Part shown: piece by piece, positions 16,397 through 26,235 of the stretch
How positions within the stretch are numbered: position 1 is the stretch's first letter
Layout of the letters: the number at the start of each line of letters is the position of its first letter
Assembly: GCA_014377785.1 (NCBI GenBank)
Contig: JACMOZ010000327.1
Span: 1 to 38,586, forward strand
Direction of reading: 5' to 3'
Origin: Aeromicrobium sp.
GTDB taxonomy: Bacteria > Actinomycetota > Actinomycetes > Propionibacteriales > Nocardioidaceae
Length of the DNA stretch: 38,586 bases
The notes under the pieces: model-generated
Database searches by the model: none
What the model was told of the DNA's origin: nothing
The model's input: only the letters and a program-made list of their open reading frames with translations
Translations under genes and position numbers: made by a program

Positions 16397-17074
16397 ATGA
16401 ACAACCAACCCAGGATCCTTGTCGTCGAGGACGATGACGCGATCCGCTCCAGCACGGTGGCGGCATTCGTCGACGCCGGTTGGGTCGCCGAGGGGCGCGT
16501 CGACGGCGCGGACTTCGAGTTGGCGATCGAGACATTCCGCCCGGACTTGGTGGTCCTGGACTGGATGCTGCCGGGCCGGGACGGCCCCACGTTGGCGCGC
16601 GTTGCGCGCGGCCTCAGCGAGGCGGGATTGGTGCTTTTGACCGCGCGTGTCGCCATGCCTGATCGGTTGCGTGGTTTTGACGCCGGCGTCGACGACTACT
16701 TGAGCAAACCATTTGTGATGGCCGAGCTGATCGCCCGAACCCGGGCGCTGTTGCGCCGCTTGGGAACCCTGGCCTCGACGATCCAGGTGTCGGACCTCCT
16801 GGTCGACGAGCCCGCGGGTGTCGTCAGCCGCGCTGGTCAGCGGCTCGAACTGACAGCGACTGAGATGCGGCTTTTGTGTTTCCTCGCCGACAATCGGGGC
16901 CGGGTCATGTCGACGACTCAAATTCTTACCCAGGTATGGGGCTACGACGATTACGCCGACAACCTGATCCAGGTCCACATCAGCGCATTGCGGCGCAAGA
17001 CTGAAGCCTTCGGCCCACGCCTCATTCAGACCGTTCGCGGCCTCGGCTATGTCCTGCGTGCGCCGACCCCATGA
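16397..17074 (+). CDS. OmpR/PhoB-family response regulator
   Basis: The 225-residue protein has a receiver domain with the acidic cluster EDDD (11-14), phospho-acceptor Asp55 in VVLDWMLPG, the threonine of LLTAR and Lys104 in SKPF, then a winged-helix effector with ELTATEMRLLCFLADNRGRV and the recognition helix region NLIQVHISALRRK. It is the partner of the kinase that overlaps its stop as ATGA. I start at ATG 16397, where the receiver begins; the longer open frame has no homology. It probably activates its own operon through the repeats just upstream. Confidence 0.92.
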   Translation: MNNQPRILVVEDDDAIRSSTVAAFVDAGWVAEGRVDGADFELAIETFRPDLVVLDWMLPGRDGPTLARVARGLSEAGLVLLTARVAMPDRLRGFDAGVDDYLSKPFVMAELIARTRALLRRLGTLASTIQVSDLLVDEPAGVVSRAGQRLELTATEMRLLCFLADNRGRVMSTTQILTQVWGYDDYADNLIQVHISALRRKTEAFGPRLIQTVRGLGYVLRAPTP

Positions 17075-18507
17075 CCAACACTTCCGGACCGGTCCCGCAC
17101 GGCCAGGGGTTGCGGACCCATTCCCTGAGGCGACGGGTGACTGCCACCGTTCTCGCGCTCCTCGCCGTGATGCTTCTCGTCCTCGGAGTGACAACGGACC
17201 TTGTGTTGCGCGCCAGACTTGAGGGTCAGCTCGAACAACGACTGCAGGACCGCGCGTCGGTGGCCTCGGCGCTGGTGGACACGGTTGGCAGCGATGAACT
17301 CGTCAGACGGCTCGAGGGTGATGGCGTCTCGGTCCGACTTGAGACGAGTCTTGGCGAAGTGATCACCGCGGGTCCGCAGATGTCCGTGGCCGGCAAACCG
17401 GTGGGAAGCTCAAGGACTCCCGCGCCCAAGCGCCGAGGCAGGGCCGCAAAAGAGGAGCCGGTGAGCAGGACCGGAGACCTGCTCCAGATCTCCCGCCAGT
17501 TGTCCGACGGCAGCACTATCACGCTCTATGCGGATGCGGCCGACGTGCGGCGAACCCTTCGGCAGGTCCTTATCGCCCTGTTCATCGGTGCGCTGGGAGT
17601 GTTGGCGGCCGCCGCGGCGATCTTGGGCCCCGTCATCGGGCGAGCGATGCGACCCCTCGACCGGATCAACGCAACAGCACGCTCGATCACCGCCGGCGAC
17701 CGTGGCCGAAGGCTGCATCCGGACCGCCCAGAAACCGAGCTCGGGCGCACCGCAACGGCGTTCGACGACATGCTCGATGCCGTCGAAGGTGCTGAAACTC
17801 AGGCGCGCGACGCCGAAAACCGGATGCGTGCCTTCCTGTCCGATGCCGCCCATGAGTTGCGCACACCGCTGACCGGCATCCGGGCCGCCGCCGAACATCT
17901 TGTCCGTGCGGATCCGGACCGCGCCGAGCGTGAACAACTCACGGTCACCGTCGTCCGGGAGGCAAGCCGGGCGGCCCGACTCGTCGACGACATGCTCACT
18001 ATGGCCCAGATCGACCGCGGTCTTGAACTGGCATTGGAGCCGACCGATCTGCATGCACTTGCCGAAACGCTCGTCGCGACCAAGCAGCTCAGCGCCCCCG
18101 ATGCCCAGATCACTGTCCATGGCTCAGGCGTGGTCGCCACCGTCGACCCCGATCGCATCACCCAGGTGCTCGCGAACCTGGTCGACAACGCCAGCAACGC
18201 GGCCGGCCCAGGGGCGAGCGTTCAGATTGTCGTCGGGCACCATTCGGGTTCGGCCTTTGTGGACGTCACTGACGATGGTCCCGGCATCCCGCCCGAAAAC
18301 GCAGAACGGATTTTCGAACGCCTCGTACGTTTTGACGACTCCCGCAGCCGTCGGCAAGGCGGCGCCGGACTCGGACTCTCGATCGCACGCGGCATCGCCA
18401 GAGCCCATGGCGGCGACCTCGTTTACCTGCCTCGATCGGGACGCACCGGAGCGTGCTTCCGACTGCTGCTTCCCGACGGAGAGGACCAGGCCGGCCCGCG
18501 CGAATAG
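17071..18507 (+). CDS. EnvZ/BaeS-type sensor histidine kinase
   Basis: The 478-residue kinase has a first membrane helix (about 25-48), an extracytoplasmic sensor of about 115 residues, a second helix (about 165-190), a HAMP domain (PLDRINATARSITAGD), the dimerisation helix with His261 in SDAAHELRTPLTGIRA, and an ATPase with N-box LVDNASNAA, DDGPGIP and GGAGLGLSIARGIARAHGG. The sensor carries a basic low-complexity patch (RTPAPKRRGRAAKEE), which is unusual outside the membrane. The signal is unknown. It overlaps the regulator gene by 4 nt. Confidence 0.92.
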   Translation: MTNTSGPVPHGQGLRTHSLRRRVTATVLALLAVMLLVLGVTTDLVLRARLEGQLEQRLQDRASVASALVDTVGSDELVRRLEGDGVSVRLETSLGEVITAGPQMSVAGKPVGSSRTPAPKRRGRAAKEEPVSRTGDLLQISRQLSDGSTITLYADAADVRRTLRQVLIALFIGALGVLAAAAAILGPVIGRAMRPLDRINATARSITAGDRGRRLHPDRPETELGRTATAFDDMLDAVEGAETQARDAENRMRAFLSDAAHELRTPLTGIRAAAEHLVRADPDRAEREQLTVTVVREASRAARLVDDMLTMAQIDRGLELALEPTDLHALAETLVATKQLSAPDAQITVHGSGVVATVDPDRITQVLANLVDNASNAAGPGASVQIVVGHHSGSAFVDVTDDGPGIPPENAERIFERLVRFDDSRSRRQGGAGLGLSIARGIARAHGGDLVYLPRSGRTGACFRLLLPDGEDQAGPRE

Positions 18508-18546
18508 TTGTGTCAGAGCACCAATCCGTACACGATCGGTGGCGCG

Positions 18547-18996
18547 TCACGATCGAAGTCGGGATGCTATGCCGGCCTTCCACTGCGCCGCACCGTCACC
18601 TCGGTTGGCAATACGCGTGAACGAATTATGGATGTAGCCGTCGACGCAGGTGCCGTGGGAGATGTCGATCTTGTAGCCGTTGTAGTGGCTGTAGGTGCCA
18701 CTCGCGTGTCCGACTTCGGTGCCGCCGGTGATGTTGACTGAGCAACCGCTGGCGTTCCTAAGAGTGATCCCACCGCTGACCGTGCTCTGGTTGATTTGTT
18801 CGAACGACGTACAGGTGGAATTCGACCGCGTTGTGCACCCGCCGCTCGAACTCCAGGTGACTCCGGCGCCGCTGAACTGCGAGGCGGCCGCCGATTGTGA
18901 CGGTTTTGTGACCGCCGATGCCGGTGCGCTGACCGCGACGGTCCCGATTGCGGTGACGAACAGGCTAACCAGCAGGACGACAATTCGATTCTTCAT
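18547..18996 (-). CDS. Secreted M15-like protein with shortened C-terminus
   Basis: The 149-residue protein has a signal peptide (MKNRIVVLLVSLFVTAIGTV ... ending ASA near residue 28). The mature part has CTTRSNSTCTSFEQI, a pair of cysteines, then CSVNITGGTEVGHASGTY followed by SHYNGYKIDIS. The HxxGxxxD arrangement is that of a zinc-binding M15 peptidase core, and actinobacterial relatives usually end with a HWD motif that supplies the third ligand. Here the frame ends QWKAGIASRLRS before any such motif, and no adjacent frame restores it, so activity is doubtful. GGGGGA precedes the ATG. Confidence 0.6.
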   Translation of the reverse strand: MKNRIVVLLVSLFVTAIGTVAVSAPASAVTKPSQSAAASQFSGAGVTWSSSGGCTTRSNSTCTSFEQINQSTVSGGITLRNASGCSVNITGGTEVGHASGTYSHYNGYKIDISHGTCVDGYIHNSFTRIANRGDGAAQWKAGIASRLRS

Positions 18997-19112
18997 GATT
19001 TCCCCCGAAACTCGTGTTCAAATTCCAGCGGCACGCGCCCCCGGAAGCATGATCGGCACCCCGCTTCGCTGGGCCGGCGTCGTCAATGGCCTCGTCGCCT
19101 TCGGCGTGTCTG

Positions 19113-21422
19113 CTAACGGGGAGATTGGCGGAGCAACGCGTCGAGCAACGTGATCGCGGCGGCCTTGTCTAGAGGCTCGTTGCCATTGCCGCATTTCGGT
19201 GAATGGACACACGAGGGGCAACCGCCCGAACATTCGCACGACTTGATGGCGTCGCGGGTGACCTGGAGCCACCGGGCCGCGAGGTCATAACCGCGTTCGG
19301 CGAAACCGGCGCCGCCGGGATATCCGTCATAGACGAAGACCGTGAGAGTCCCGGTGTCCGGATGCATCGCGGTCGACACTCCGCCGATGTCCCAGCGGTC
19401 GCACGTCGCCAGCAACGGCAGCATGCCGATCGCCGCATGTTCGGCTGCATGGGCGGCGCCGGGTACGTCGGCTTGATCGAGGGCTTCGGCGACCGCTTCA
19501 GGTGAAAGCGTCCACCACACGGCCTTGGTCTGCAACGAGCGCGAAGGCAAGTCGAGGTGTTCTTCCCCCAGCACTTCGCCCGAACGGTTTCGCCTTTTCA
19601 GATAGGACATGACTTGATGCGCTACTTCGACCGACCCGAACGTCATACCGGCGTCGCCCCATACCTGGGTGCGTTCGGCCTCGGCGATCGAGATCTCGGT
19701 GAGCGAGCGTGCCGTCGTCGAATAGTCGGGATCGTCGCGATGGACGGCGGCGACGCCGTGTTCGAGGTCGTATTCGTCGACGAGGAACGAGTCGCCCTGG
19801 TGGACATAGACCGCGCCTTGGTGGACGGTCGAATCCGCCGAGGACGCATCGACGGTGCCGATGAGGCGGCCGGTCGCGGCGTCCACGATCTGCACAGGGG
19901 AGCCGCCGCTGGATCGGATGTCGGCCAGGTTGCTGGCTCGTTCACGTTTAGTCCAGAACCAGCCGGCCGGACGCTTGCGGAGCCACCCTGCGTCGGTCAA
20001 GGCCTGGACGCCAGCCTCGGCACGCGGGCCGAACAGGTCGAAATCGCTCGCCGTAAGGGGCAGCTCCTGAGCTGCGGCGGCCAGGTGCGGGCCGAGGACG
20101 TAGGGATTGTCGGGATCGAAGACGGTTGCCTCCACCGGCGCATCGAGCAGCGCTTCGGGGTGATGGACCAGATACGTGTCCAACGGATCGTCGCGGGCCA
20201 CCATGACGCCGAGGGCGGATTGGCCGCTGCGACCGGCCCGGCCGAATTGTTGCTGCAAAGCGGCCCGGGTTCCGGGATAGCCCACGCTGATAACGGCGTC
20301 GAGTCCGGCGATGTCGATGCCGAGTTCGAGCGCGTTGGTGCTCGCGAGCCCCAGGAGTTCGCCACTTCGCAATTGCCGCTCGAGTTCCCGACGGTCTTCG
20401 GGGAGATAGCCGCCTCGATACGTTGCCACCCGGCTCACGAGATCGGGATCGACCTCACCGAGCCGGCGCTGGGCGCCCAACGACACCGATTCGGCTCCGC
20501 GCCGCGAACGGACGAACACCAGGGTCCGGATGCCGCCCACAACGAGATCGGTCAGGATTTCGCCGGCTTCGGTCGTGGCAGATCGGCGTATGGGCGTCTG
20601 AGTCTCGCCAAGCCCCGACGAATCAGTACCGGCCAACAACGGTGGTTCCCACAACGCGATCGTCGAGGGGCCGTGCGGCGAGGCGTCTTCGGTGACGGCC
20701 CGCACATCGAGACCGGTGATTCGGCCGGCGGACACTTCGGGATGGGCGATCGTCGCCGAGGCCAGGATGAACGTCGGCTCGGCGCCGTAGTGTGCGGCGA
20801 TGCGTCGCAACCGCCGGATGATCTGGGCGAGATGAGCCCCGAACACACCGCGATAGTGGTGGCATTCGTCGATGACGACATAGTGCAGGCCGCCGAAGAA
20901 TCGTGACCACCGTGCGTGTGCCGGCAGCATCGTGTGATGGAGAGTGTCCGGGTTGGTAAGGATGTAGTTGGCGTGATCGCGCGCCCAAGCCCGCTCTTCG
21001 CGGGAATTGTCGCCGTCAACGGTCGCGCCGCGCATGAGGCCTTTGGCACCGGCCAGCCCGAGCAGCTGATCGGCGGCCAAGGCCTTCGTCGGAGACAGAT
21101 ACATAACGGTCGGCGCGCGAAATCCTCGAAGCGGACTGCCGGTCCGGCCGGTAGCCAGAGCCGTGAGAGCCGGCGCCTGATAGGCGAACGATTTTCCCGA
21201 TGCGGTGCCGGTGGCGATGACCACATGTTGGCCACTGTGCGCGAGGTTGGCGGCCTCGACCTGATGACCCCACAAATGCGTGATGCCGTCGGCGGCATAC
21301 ATGTCCTGGACCTCGGGATCCACCCACGCGGGCCAGTCCGCGAAGACCGCGTCGCGCGCCTCAAGGTGCTCAACGTGGGTAACGCGATCGGCATGACGCG
21401 CCACGATATCGACTGGATCCAC
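19113..21422 (-). CDS. DEAD/DEAH-box helicase with C-terminal cysteine cluster (MrfA/Rv3649-like)
   Basis: The 769-residue SF2 helicase has motif [10 protein letters not shown] (70-78), SPTKAL, the DECH motif II (185-188), SAT (ASATI), and motifs V/VI ([25 protein letters not shown]). The C-terminal DUF1998-type region ends in [16 protein letters not shown] (Cys729, 731, 735, 738, 744), a metal site. This is the MrfA family, in which the Bacillus member repairs mitomycin damage and the mycobacterial one is a 3'-5' helicase. The start is GTG 21422, divergent from the STAS gene. In actinobacteria it is a regular neighbour of Tad genes, topA and the STAS/pyrophosphatase pair. Confidence 0.92.
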   Translation of the reverse strand: MDPVDIVARHADRVTHVEHLEARDAVFADWPAWVDPEVQDMYAADGITHLWGHQVEAANLAHSGQHVVIATGTASGKSFAYQAPALTALATGRTGSPLRGFRAPTVMYLSPTKALAADQLLGLAGAKGLMRGATVDGDNSREERAWARDHANYILTNPDTLHHTMLPAHARWSRFFGGLHYVVIDECHHYRGVFGAHLAQIIRRLRRIAAHYGAEPTFILASATIAHPEVSAGRITGLDVRAVTEDASPHGPSTIALWEPPLLAGTDSSGLGETQTPIRRSATTEAGEILTDLVVGGIRTLVFVRSRRGAESVSLGAQRRLGEVDPDLVSRVATYRGGYLPEDRRELERQLRSGELLGLASTNALELGIDIAGLDAVISVGYPGTRAALQQQFGRAGRSGQSALGVMVARDDPLDTYLVHHPEALLDAPVEATVFDPDNPYVLGPHLAAAAQELPLTASDFDLFGPRAEAGVQALTDAGWLRKRPAGWFWTKRERASNLADIRSSGGSPVQIVDAATGRLIGTVDASSADSTVHQGAVYVHQGDSFLVDEYDLEHGVAAVHRDDPDYSTTARSLTEISIAEAERTQVWGDAGMTFGSVEVAHQVMSYLKRRNRSGEVLGEEHLDLPSRSLQTKAVWWTLSPEAVAEALDQADVPGAAHAAEHAAIGMLPLLATCDRWDIGGVSTAMHPDTGTLTVFVYDGYPGGAGFAERGYDLAARWLQVTRDAIKSCECSGGCPSCVHSPKCGNGNEPLDKAAAITLLDALLRQSPR

Positions 21423-21510
21423 TCCGAAAGTGTTTCAGATCGATCGCAAACGAAACCATATTGGCCGTACGTCTGCACGGTCGTGGTTCAATGCTACCAA
21501 CGGAGGTTCG

Positions 21511-21852
21511 ATGGATCTGTCATTGAAGACACGCACGCAAGGCCCGTTCCAGGTGATCGAGGTCGGTGGGGAAGTCGACGTCTACACGGCCCCCAAACTG
21601 CGCGAAACCATCGTCGCGGTCGTTGATGGCGGCCATAGTCGGCTCATCGTCGATGTGGAGAGTGTCGATTTTCTTGATTCGACCGGGCTCGGAGTTCTGG
21701 TTGGTTCTCTCAAGCGTGTCCGCGCCGAAGGTGGATCGCTCGACATCGTTTGCACCCACGAGCGGATTCTCAAGATTTTCGACATTACCGGCCTCGATAA
21801 GGTTTTCGGTCTATACGCCTCGGTCGAAGCGGCAATTGGCGCTCACAGCTAA
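21511..21852 (+). CDS. STAS-domain anti-sigma factor antagonist (BldG/RsbV-like)
   Basis: The 113-residue single STAS domain contains [15 protein letters not shown] and [13 protein letters not shown] with the phosphorylatable Ser57. Such proteins bind anti-sigma kinases when unphosphorylated and free the sigma factor; BldG of Streptomyces is the nearest well-studied relative in this genomic setting. GGAGG ends 4 nt before ATG 21511, which I prefer over the longer frame. No RsbW-like kinase gene is in the window. Confidence 0.9.
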   Translation: MDLSLKTRTQGPFQVIEVGGEVDVYTAPKLRETIVAVVDGGHSRLIVDVESVDFLDSTGLGVLVGSLKRVRAEGGSLDIVCTHERILKIFDITGLDKVFGLYASVEAAIGAHS

Positions 21853-21952
21853 CCCGCAATCGCCTCGAAAACCGACCCCGATGTAGCTTGAGCCACGCTG
21901 GACTGGTTGTGTAGCCCTCGGTAAAGAACCCCTTTTTTTACGGAGGAATTTG

Positions 21953-24358
21953 ATGGCCGACGCGACTCTAGCGGCAGCCGGGAACCTCGATCTGTCCGGA
22001 AGCAACGTCACCCTTGTGGCGATTGTGGCGGCGGTCGGCGTACTCGCTCTTGTCATGGCGGCAGTGTTCCGCCGCGAAGTTCTGAGTGCCGGTGAAGGCA
22101 CCGAAAAGATGCAAGAAATCGGACGTGCGGTTCAGGAAGGCGCCACGGCGTACCTGACCCGCCAGTTCAAAACTCTCGCCGTTTTCGTTGTGCTCGCCTT
22201 CGCACTGCTCTTCGTCTTGCCCGGCGATGCCAATGTGAGGATTGGACGCTCCGTCTTCTTCGTGCTCGGCGCAGTATTCTCCGCGGCAATCGGCTATTCG
22301 GGAATGTGGCTTGCGACCCGCGCCAACATCCGCGTTGCCGCTGCGGCCGAAAATGAAGGTCGCAATGTTGCTATGAAAATAGCCTTCCGGACCGGTGGTT
22401 CTGTGGGTATGTCGACGGTGGGCCTCGGCCTTATCGGCGCCTCCGCCGTCGTGTTGATCTACCAGGGCGACGCCCCCAGCGTGCTCGAAGGATTCGGCTT
22501 TGGTGCTGCACTGCTCGCGATGTTCATGCGCGTCGGTGGCGGTATTTTCACGAAGGCCGCCGACGTTGGCGCTGACCTCGTGGGCAAGGTTGAAAAGAAC
22601 ATCCCCGAAGACGATCCGCGCAACGCCGCCACGATTGCCGACAACGTCGGCGACAACGTGGGTGACTGCGCCGGTATGGCGGCTGACTTGTTCGAGTCTT
22701 ATGCCGTCACCCTCGTCGCCGCGTTGATTCTGGGATCGGTTGCCTTCGGTCAAGACGGACTCGTGTTCCCGCTCATCATCCCCGCGATCGGTGCCTTAAC
22801 GGCCCTGATCGGCGTCTACATCACACGACCGCGTGATGGCGAAAACGGACTGACGACGATCAACCGCTCGTTCTTCATTTCCGCGGGCATCTCGATCGTG
22901 GCCTGCACGGCCGCCGCCTGGTTCTACTTGCCGTCGAAGTTCAGTGAACTCAGCCTCGGGTCGGGGACCGCGGCGAGTCCAGCTGTGGCCGCATTCTTCC
23001 CCGTCGCCTCGACCGCCACTCTCGATGGCAACCCGCGACTCATAGCGATCATCGCCGTCATCATCGGCATCGTGTTGGCCGCCGTTATCCTCACCCTCAC
23101 CGGCTACTTCACCGGCACCGAAACCCGTCCCGTCAAGGATGTCGGCAAGACGTCATTGACCGGTGCGGCAACCGTGATTCTCGCTGGATTGTCGGTTGGC
23201 TTCGAGTCGGCCGTCTATACGGCTCTCGTCATCGCGGCTGCCGTGTTCGGTGCGTTCCTGCTCGGCAGCGGCTCGATCGTCGTCTCGCTGTTCGCTGTCG
23301 CCCTTGCGGGTTGTGGACTGCTGACCACGGTCGGCGTCATCGTTGCCATGGACACCTTCGGACCCGTGAGCGACAACGCCCAGGGCATTGCCGAAATGTC
23401 CGGTGATGTGGGCGAAGAAGGCGCCAAGATCCTCACCGAGCTCGACGCGGTCGGCAACACGACCAAGGCCATCACCAAGGGAATCGCCATTGCGACGGCT
23501 GTCCTCGCAGCCACTGCCTTGTTCGGTGCGTTCGCAGATGGCATCAAGGAGGAGTTCACCAAGGTCTTGGACCCGATTACGCAAGAGGGGGCGTTCAATA
23601 CCCTCGTAGGCACCTTGAGCCGCTCGGATATCAATGCGCTTCAGGGAATCCTCAACGTTGGCGATCCGAGCAACCTCGTCGGCCTCATCATCGGTGCGGC
23701 TGTCGTGTTCTTGTTCTCGGGCCTGGCGATCAGCGCTGTCGGGCGAGCCGCGGGAGCAGTGGTGTACGAAGTGCGTCGCCAGTTCCGCGACATTCCCGGA
23801 ATCATGGAAGGCACGGGTCGTCCCGAATACGGCAAGGTCGTCGACATCTGCACCCGCGATTCGCTCCGAGAGCTCGCAACACCGGGCATCCTGGCGATTT
23901 TCGCTCCGATTGCCGTCGGCTTCGGCCTCGGCGTCGGCCCGCTCGGCGCCTATCTCGCCGGGGCAATTGCCACCGGCACCCTGATGGCGGTGTTCCTCGC
24001 GAACTCCGGTGGCGCGTGGGACAACGCCAAGAAGCTTGTCGAGGACGGCAATCACGGCGGCAAGGGCTCACTCGCCCACGAAGCCACGATCATCGGTGAC
24101 ACCGTTGGCGATCCGTTCAAGGACACCGCCGGTCCGGCGATAAACCCGCTTCTCAAGGTGATGAACCTCGTTGCCCTGTTGGCGGTGCCGCTCATCATCA
24201 AGTACAGCTATGGCGACCACGCCAACGATGTGCTTCGGTATTCGATTGCCGGCGCCGCCGTTCTCATCATCGTGGTGGCTCTCGTCATCACGAAGCGCCG
24301 CCCGATCGCGATCGAATCAGATCCCGAACCGGTCGTCGTGGAGACGGTTTCGGCCTAA
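21953..24358 (+). CDS. hppA: H+-translocating inorganic pyrophosphatase, K+-independent type
   Basis: The 801-residue protein has about 16 hydrophobic helices and the pyrophosphate site motifs KAADVGADLVGKVE (201-214), DDPRNAATIADNVGDNVGDC and, near the end, GGAWDNAKK and GDTVGDPFKDTAGPA. It pumps protons using the hydrolysis of pyrophosphate. The segment GNTTKAITKGIAIA has Lys505 and Thr508 at the positions where K+-dependent enzymes have alanine, so this is a K+-independent proton pump. GGAGG precedes ATG 21953. It lies 100 bp after the STAS gene, a pairing common in actinobacteria. Confidence 0.95.
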   Translation: MADATLAAAGNLDLSGSNVTLVAIVAAVGVLALVMAAVFRREVLSAGEGTEKMQEIGRAVQEGATAYLTRQFKTLAVFVVLAFALLFVLPGDANVRIGRSVFFVLGAVFSAAIGYSGMWLATRANIRVAAAAENEGRNVAMKIAFRTGGSVGMSTVGLGLIGASAVVLIYQGDAPSVLEGFGFGAALLAMFMRVGGGIFTKAADVGADLVGKVEKNIPEDDPRNAATIADNVGDNVGDCAGMAADLFESYAVTLVAALILGSVAFGQDGLVFPLIIPAIGALTALIGVYITRPRDGENGLTTINRSFFISAGISIVACTAAAWFYLPSKFSELSLGSGTAASPAVAAFFPVASTATLDGNPRLIAIIAVIIGIVLAAVILTLTGYFTGTETRPVKDVGKTSLTGAATVILAGLSVGFESAVYTALVIAAAVFGAFLLGSGSIVVSLFAVALAGCGLLTTVGVIVAMDTFGPVSDNAQGIAEMSGDVGEEGAKILTELDAVGNTTKAITKGIAIATAVLAATALFGAFADGIKEEFTKVLDPITQEGAFNTLVGTLSRSDINALQGILNVGDPSNLVGLIIGAAVVFLFSGLAISAVGRAAGAVVYEVRRQFRDIPGIMEGTGRPEYGKVVDICTRDSLRELATPGILAIFAPIAVGFGLGVGPLGAYLAGAIATGTLMAVFLANSGGAWDNAKKLVEDGNHGGKGSLAHEATIIGDTVGDPFKDTAGPAINPLLKVMNLVALLAVPLIIKYSYGDHANDVLRYSIAGAAVLIIVVALVITKRRPIAIESDPEPVVVETVSA

Positions 24359-24378
24359 CAAGTCTGATGCCGAGCGGC

Positions 24379-24418
24379 GCAGATTCGGGAAAATTTCTCT
24401 GGGAAACCCCGAATCTGC
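24379..24418 (+). terminator. Hairpin after the pyrophosphatase gene
   Basis: GCAGATTCGGG (24379-24389) pairs exactly with CCCGAATCTGC (24408-24418) around an 18-nt loop, 20 nt after the hppA stop. There is no T-run, so termination may be partial. Confidence 0.6.
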
Positions 24419-24447
24419 CCCACTCGTGGTTCTGGGAGGCTTGACCT

Positions 24448-25941
24448 ATGCTTACCCCCGCTTTCACGGCTCAGCTTCGCGACGCGCTCATGGCCGCCGA
24501 CTTCACTGTCGGAGCTATATCTGCGCTCATCGGTGACGACGCCCAGCGTGCCCTCATGCGAAATCAGTCGACGCCGGCCCGACGCCGTACGGGCGATGGC
24601 TCGCCACTGTCGACCCTGACGCGGTTGTTTTCACTGCAGGTTCCTGTCTCTCGCACGGATGCCGATCGCGCCTTGCCGGGTCTCGTCGATCCCATGTGTG
24701 TCGCCGGAATGCTGCAGGGCTCGGTGGGCGAAGTCAACGCTCGCGTCGATGTCCGCCCCTACGGCGACGAAGACCACGACTGGTGGATCGTCTGCGACCT
24801 GACTCCTGGACTGGACCATTCGAGTGGCTCAGGACAAGCGGGCAGTCGCCGGGTCGACCCCGAGCACGTTCTCGGCATCAGCGAAGCGTCGAGTTCGCTC
24901 GCCCAATTGACGATCAGGCGGGACGTCGGTTCGGCTCTGGATCTTGGCACTGGTTGCGGCGTCCAGGCACTCCACCTCGCCAGCCACGCCCGCACGGTCG
25001 TGGGAACCGACGTCAATCCGCGTGCGCTCGCGATGGCCCGACTGACGGCCGCCCTCAACGAAGTCGACATCGACTTCCGTACGGGCAGTCTTTTCGATCC
25101 GGTGCGCGGCGAGACCTTCGATCTCATCGCGACCAACCCGCCGTTCGTGGTGTCGCCGGCCACCGGCGAAAGACTCATCTACCGCGATTCCGGGCTTCCC
25201 GGCGACGAGGTCGTACGCCGCGTCGTCACTCAGGCTCCCGCGCACCTCAATCCCGACGGTTGGTGTCAGATTCTCGCCAATTGGATTCACCTCAAAGGTG
25301 AGCCTTGGCAAGAACGTGTGACCGGTTGGCTCGAGCCCACCGGTGTCGACGCCTGGGTGTTACAACGTGAAGTTGCCGACTTGCCGACGTATGTCGAGAT
25401 GTGGCTCGCCGACGCCGGCCTCCAGGACGCGCCGGACTATATCCAGCGTTACGACAACTGGCTTTCTTGGTTCGACGACCAGGGCATCGAGGGTATCGGT
25501 TTCGGCTGGTTGTGCCTCAACAAGGCCGGCCGGGACAAACCTGTGCTGCGTCTGGAGGATTGGCCCTATGAGATCGCGCAGCCGCTCGGTCCGCACATCG
25601 CCGCGTGGGGCGATCGTATGGACGCCATCGAAGGACTTGGCGATGACGCGCTGCTGGCTTCGCGTCTGCGCCATGCGGCCGATGTTGTCCAGGAGACGGT
25701 CGGGCCCGTCGGTGCCGACGATCCCGAGCACATAGTTGTCCGCCTTCAAAGGGGAGTGCGGCGGGCGCGACCGGTCGACACCGTGGAAGCCGGATTGCTC
25801 GGTGCGAGTGACGGTGAGTTGAGCGTCGGCCAGATCCTCGACGCCCTCGCCTCACTGTTGGACACAGTCGCGGCAGAGACCCGTACGACATACCTGCCGA
25901 AGGTCCGTGAATTGTTGAACGAGGGCTTCCTCACGCTCTGA
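24448..25941 (+). CDS. Class I SAM-dependent methyltransferase with NPPF motif
   Basis: The 497-residue protein has an N-terminal domain of about 150 residues, then the SAM fold with ALDLGTGCGVQ (Asp165-Gly171), the acidic VVGTDVNPRAL and the catalytic NPPF (230-233) of N6-adenine and glutamine methyltransferases of the HemK/RsmC group. A further 230-residue helical region follows. It is the standard actinobacterial neighbour of topA, but its substrate (rRNA, protein glutamine or other) cannot be told. GGGAGG lies 9 nt before the ATG. Confidence 0.82.
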   Translation: MLTPAFTAQLRDALMAADFTVGAISALIGDDAQRALMRNQSTPARRRTGDGSPLSTLTRLFSLQVPVSRTDADRALPGLVDPMCVAGMLQGSVGEVNARVDVRPYGDEDHDWWIVCDLTPGLDHSSGSGQAGSRRVDPEHVLGISEASSSLAQLTIRRDVGSALDLGTGCGVQALHLASHARTVVGTDVNPRALAMARLTAALNEVDIDFRTGSLFDPVRGETFDLIATNPPFVVSPATGERLIYRDSGLPGDEVVRRVVTQAPAHLNPDGWCQILANWIHLKGEPWQERVTGWLEPTGVDAWVLQREVADLPTYVEMWLADAGLQDAPDYIQRYDNWLSWFDDQGIEGIGFGWLCLNKAGRDKPVLRLEDWPYEIAQPLGPHIAAWGDRMDAIEGLGDDALLASRLRHAADVVQETVGPVGADDPEHIVVRLQRGVRRARPVDTVEAGLLGASDGELSVGQILDALASLLDTVAAETRTTYLPKVRELLNEGFLTL

Positions 25942-26039
25942 CCTGGACGAGTAGTCATTCGCTGCTCGGTCTGGGTCTCCTGCTTCTTGTTCTAGGCGGC
26001 TTGCTCGTCACCGAAAGTCGTCAAAAGCCTGACGCCTAG
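25911..26039 (+). other. Open frame coding a hydrophobic helix, no normal start codon
   Basis: Overlapping the end of the methyltransferase gene in another frame, codons from 25911 to TAG 26037-26039 give 42 residues: a short polar stretch, SLLGLGLLLLVLGGLLV as a perfect membrane helix, and a charged tail TESRQKPDA. There is no ATG, GTG or TTG in it; CTG 25938 or ATT 25911 would be needed. It may be a small membrane protein with an unusual start, a remnant or chance. Confidence 0.3.
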
Positions 26040-26235
26040 AGGCTGCGGCAAATCGAGCGGATCGCCGTACCTGCCATTTGCGGCGACAGGAAACGGTCTC
26101 CTGGTGGGATCGATTCTCGACGCGCCCGCATACCCGCCAAATTCGACAAGCAGCCATTGTGCCACCCTCGGGTAGGCCAGAACTACACGTATCGCGCTAT
26201 GTTTTGCCTCGTTCGCACTTCAGAAAGGTAAAGCC

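Noticed and set aside
21900-21945. T-run before hppA as an intrinsic terminator
   Set aside because: No stem precedes the T-run; it is only part of the leader before the GGAGG site.
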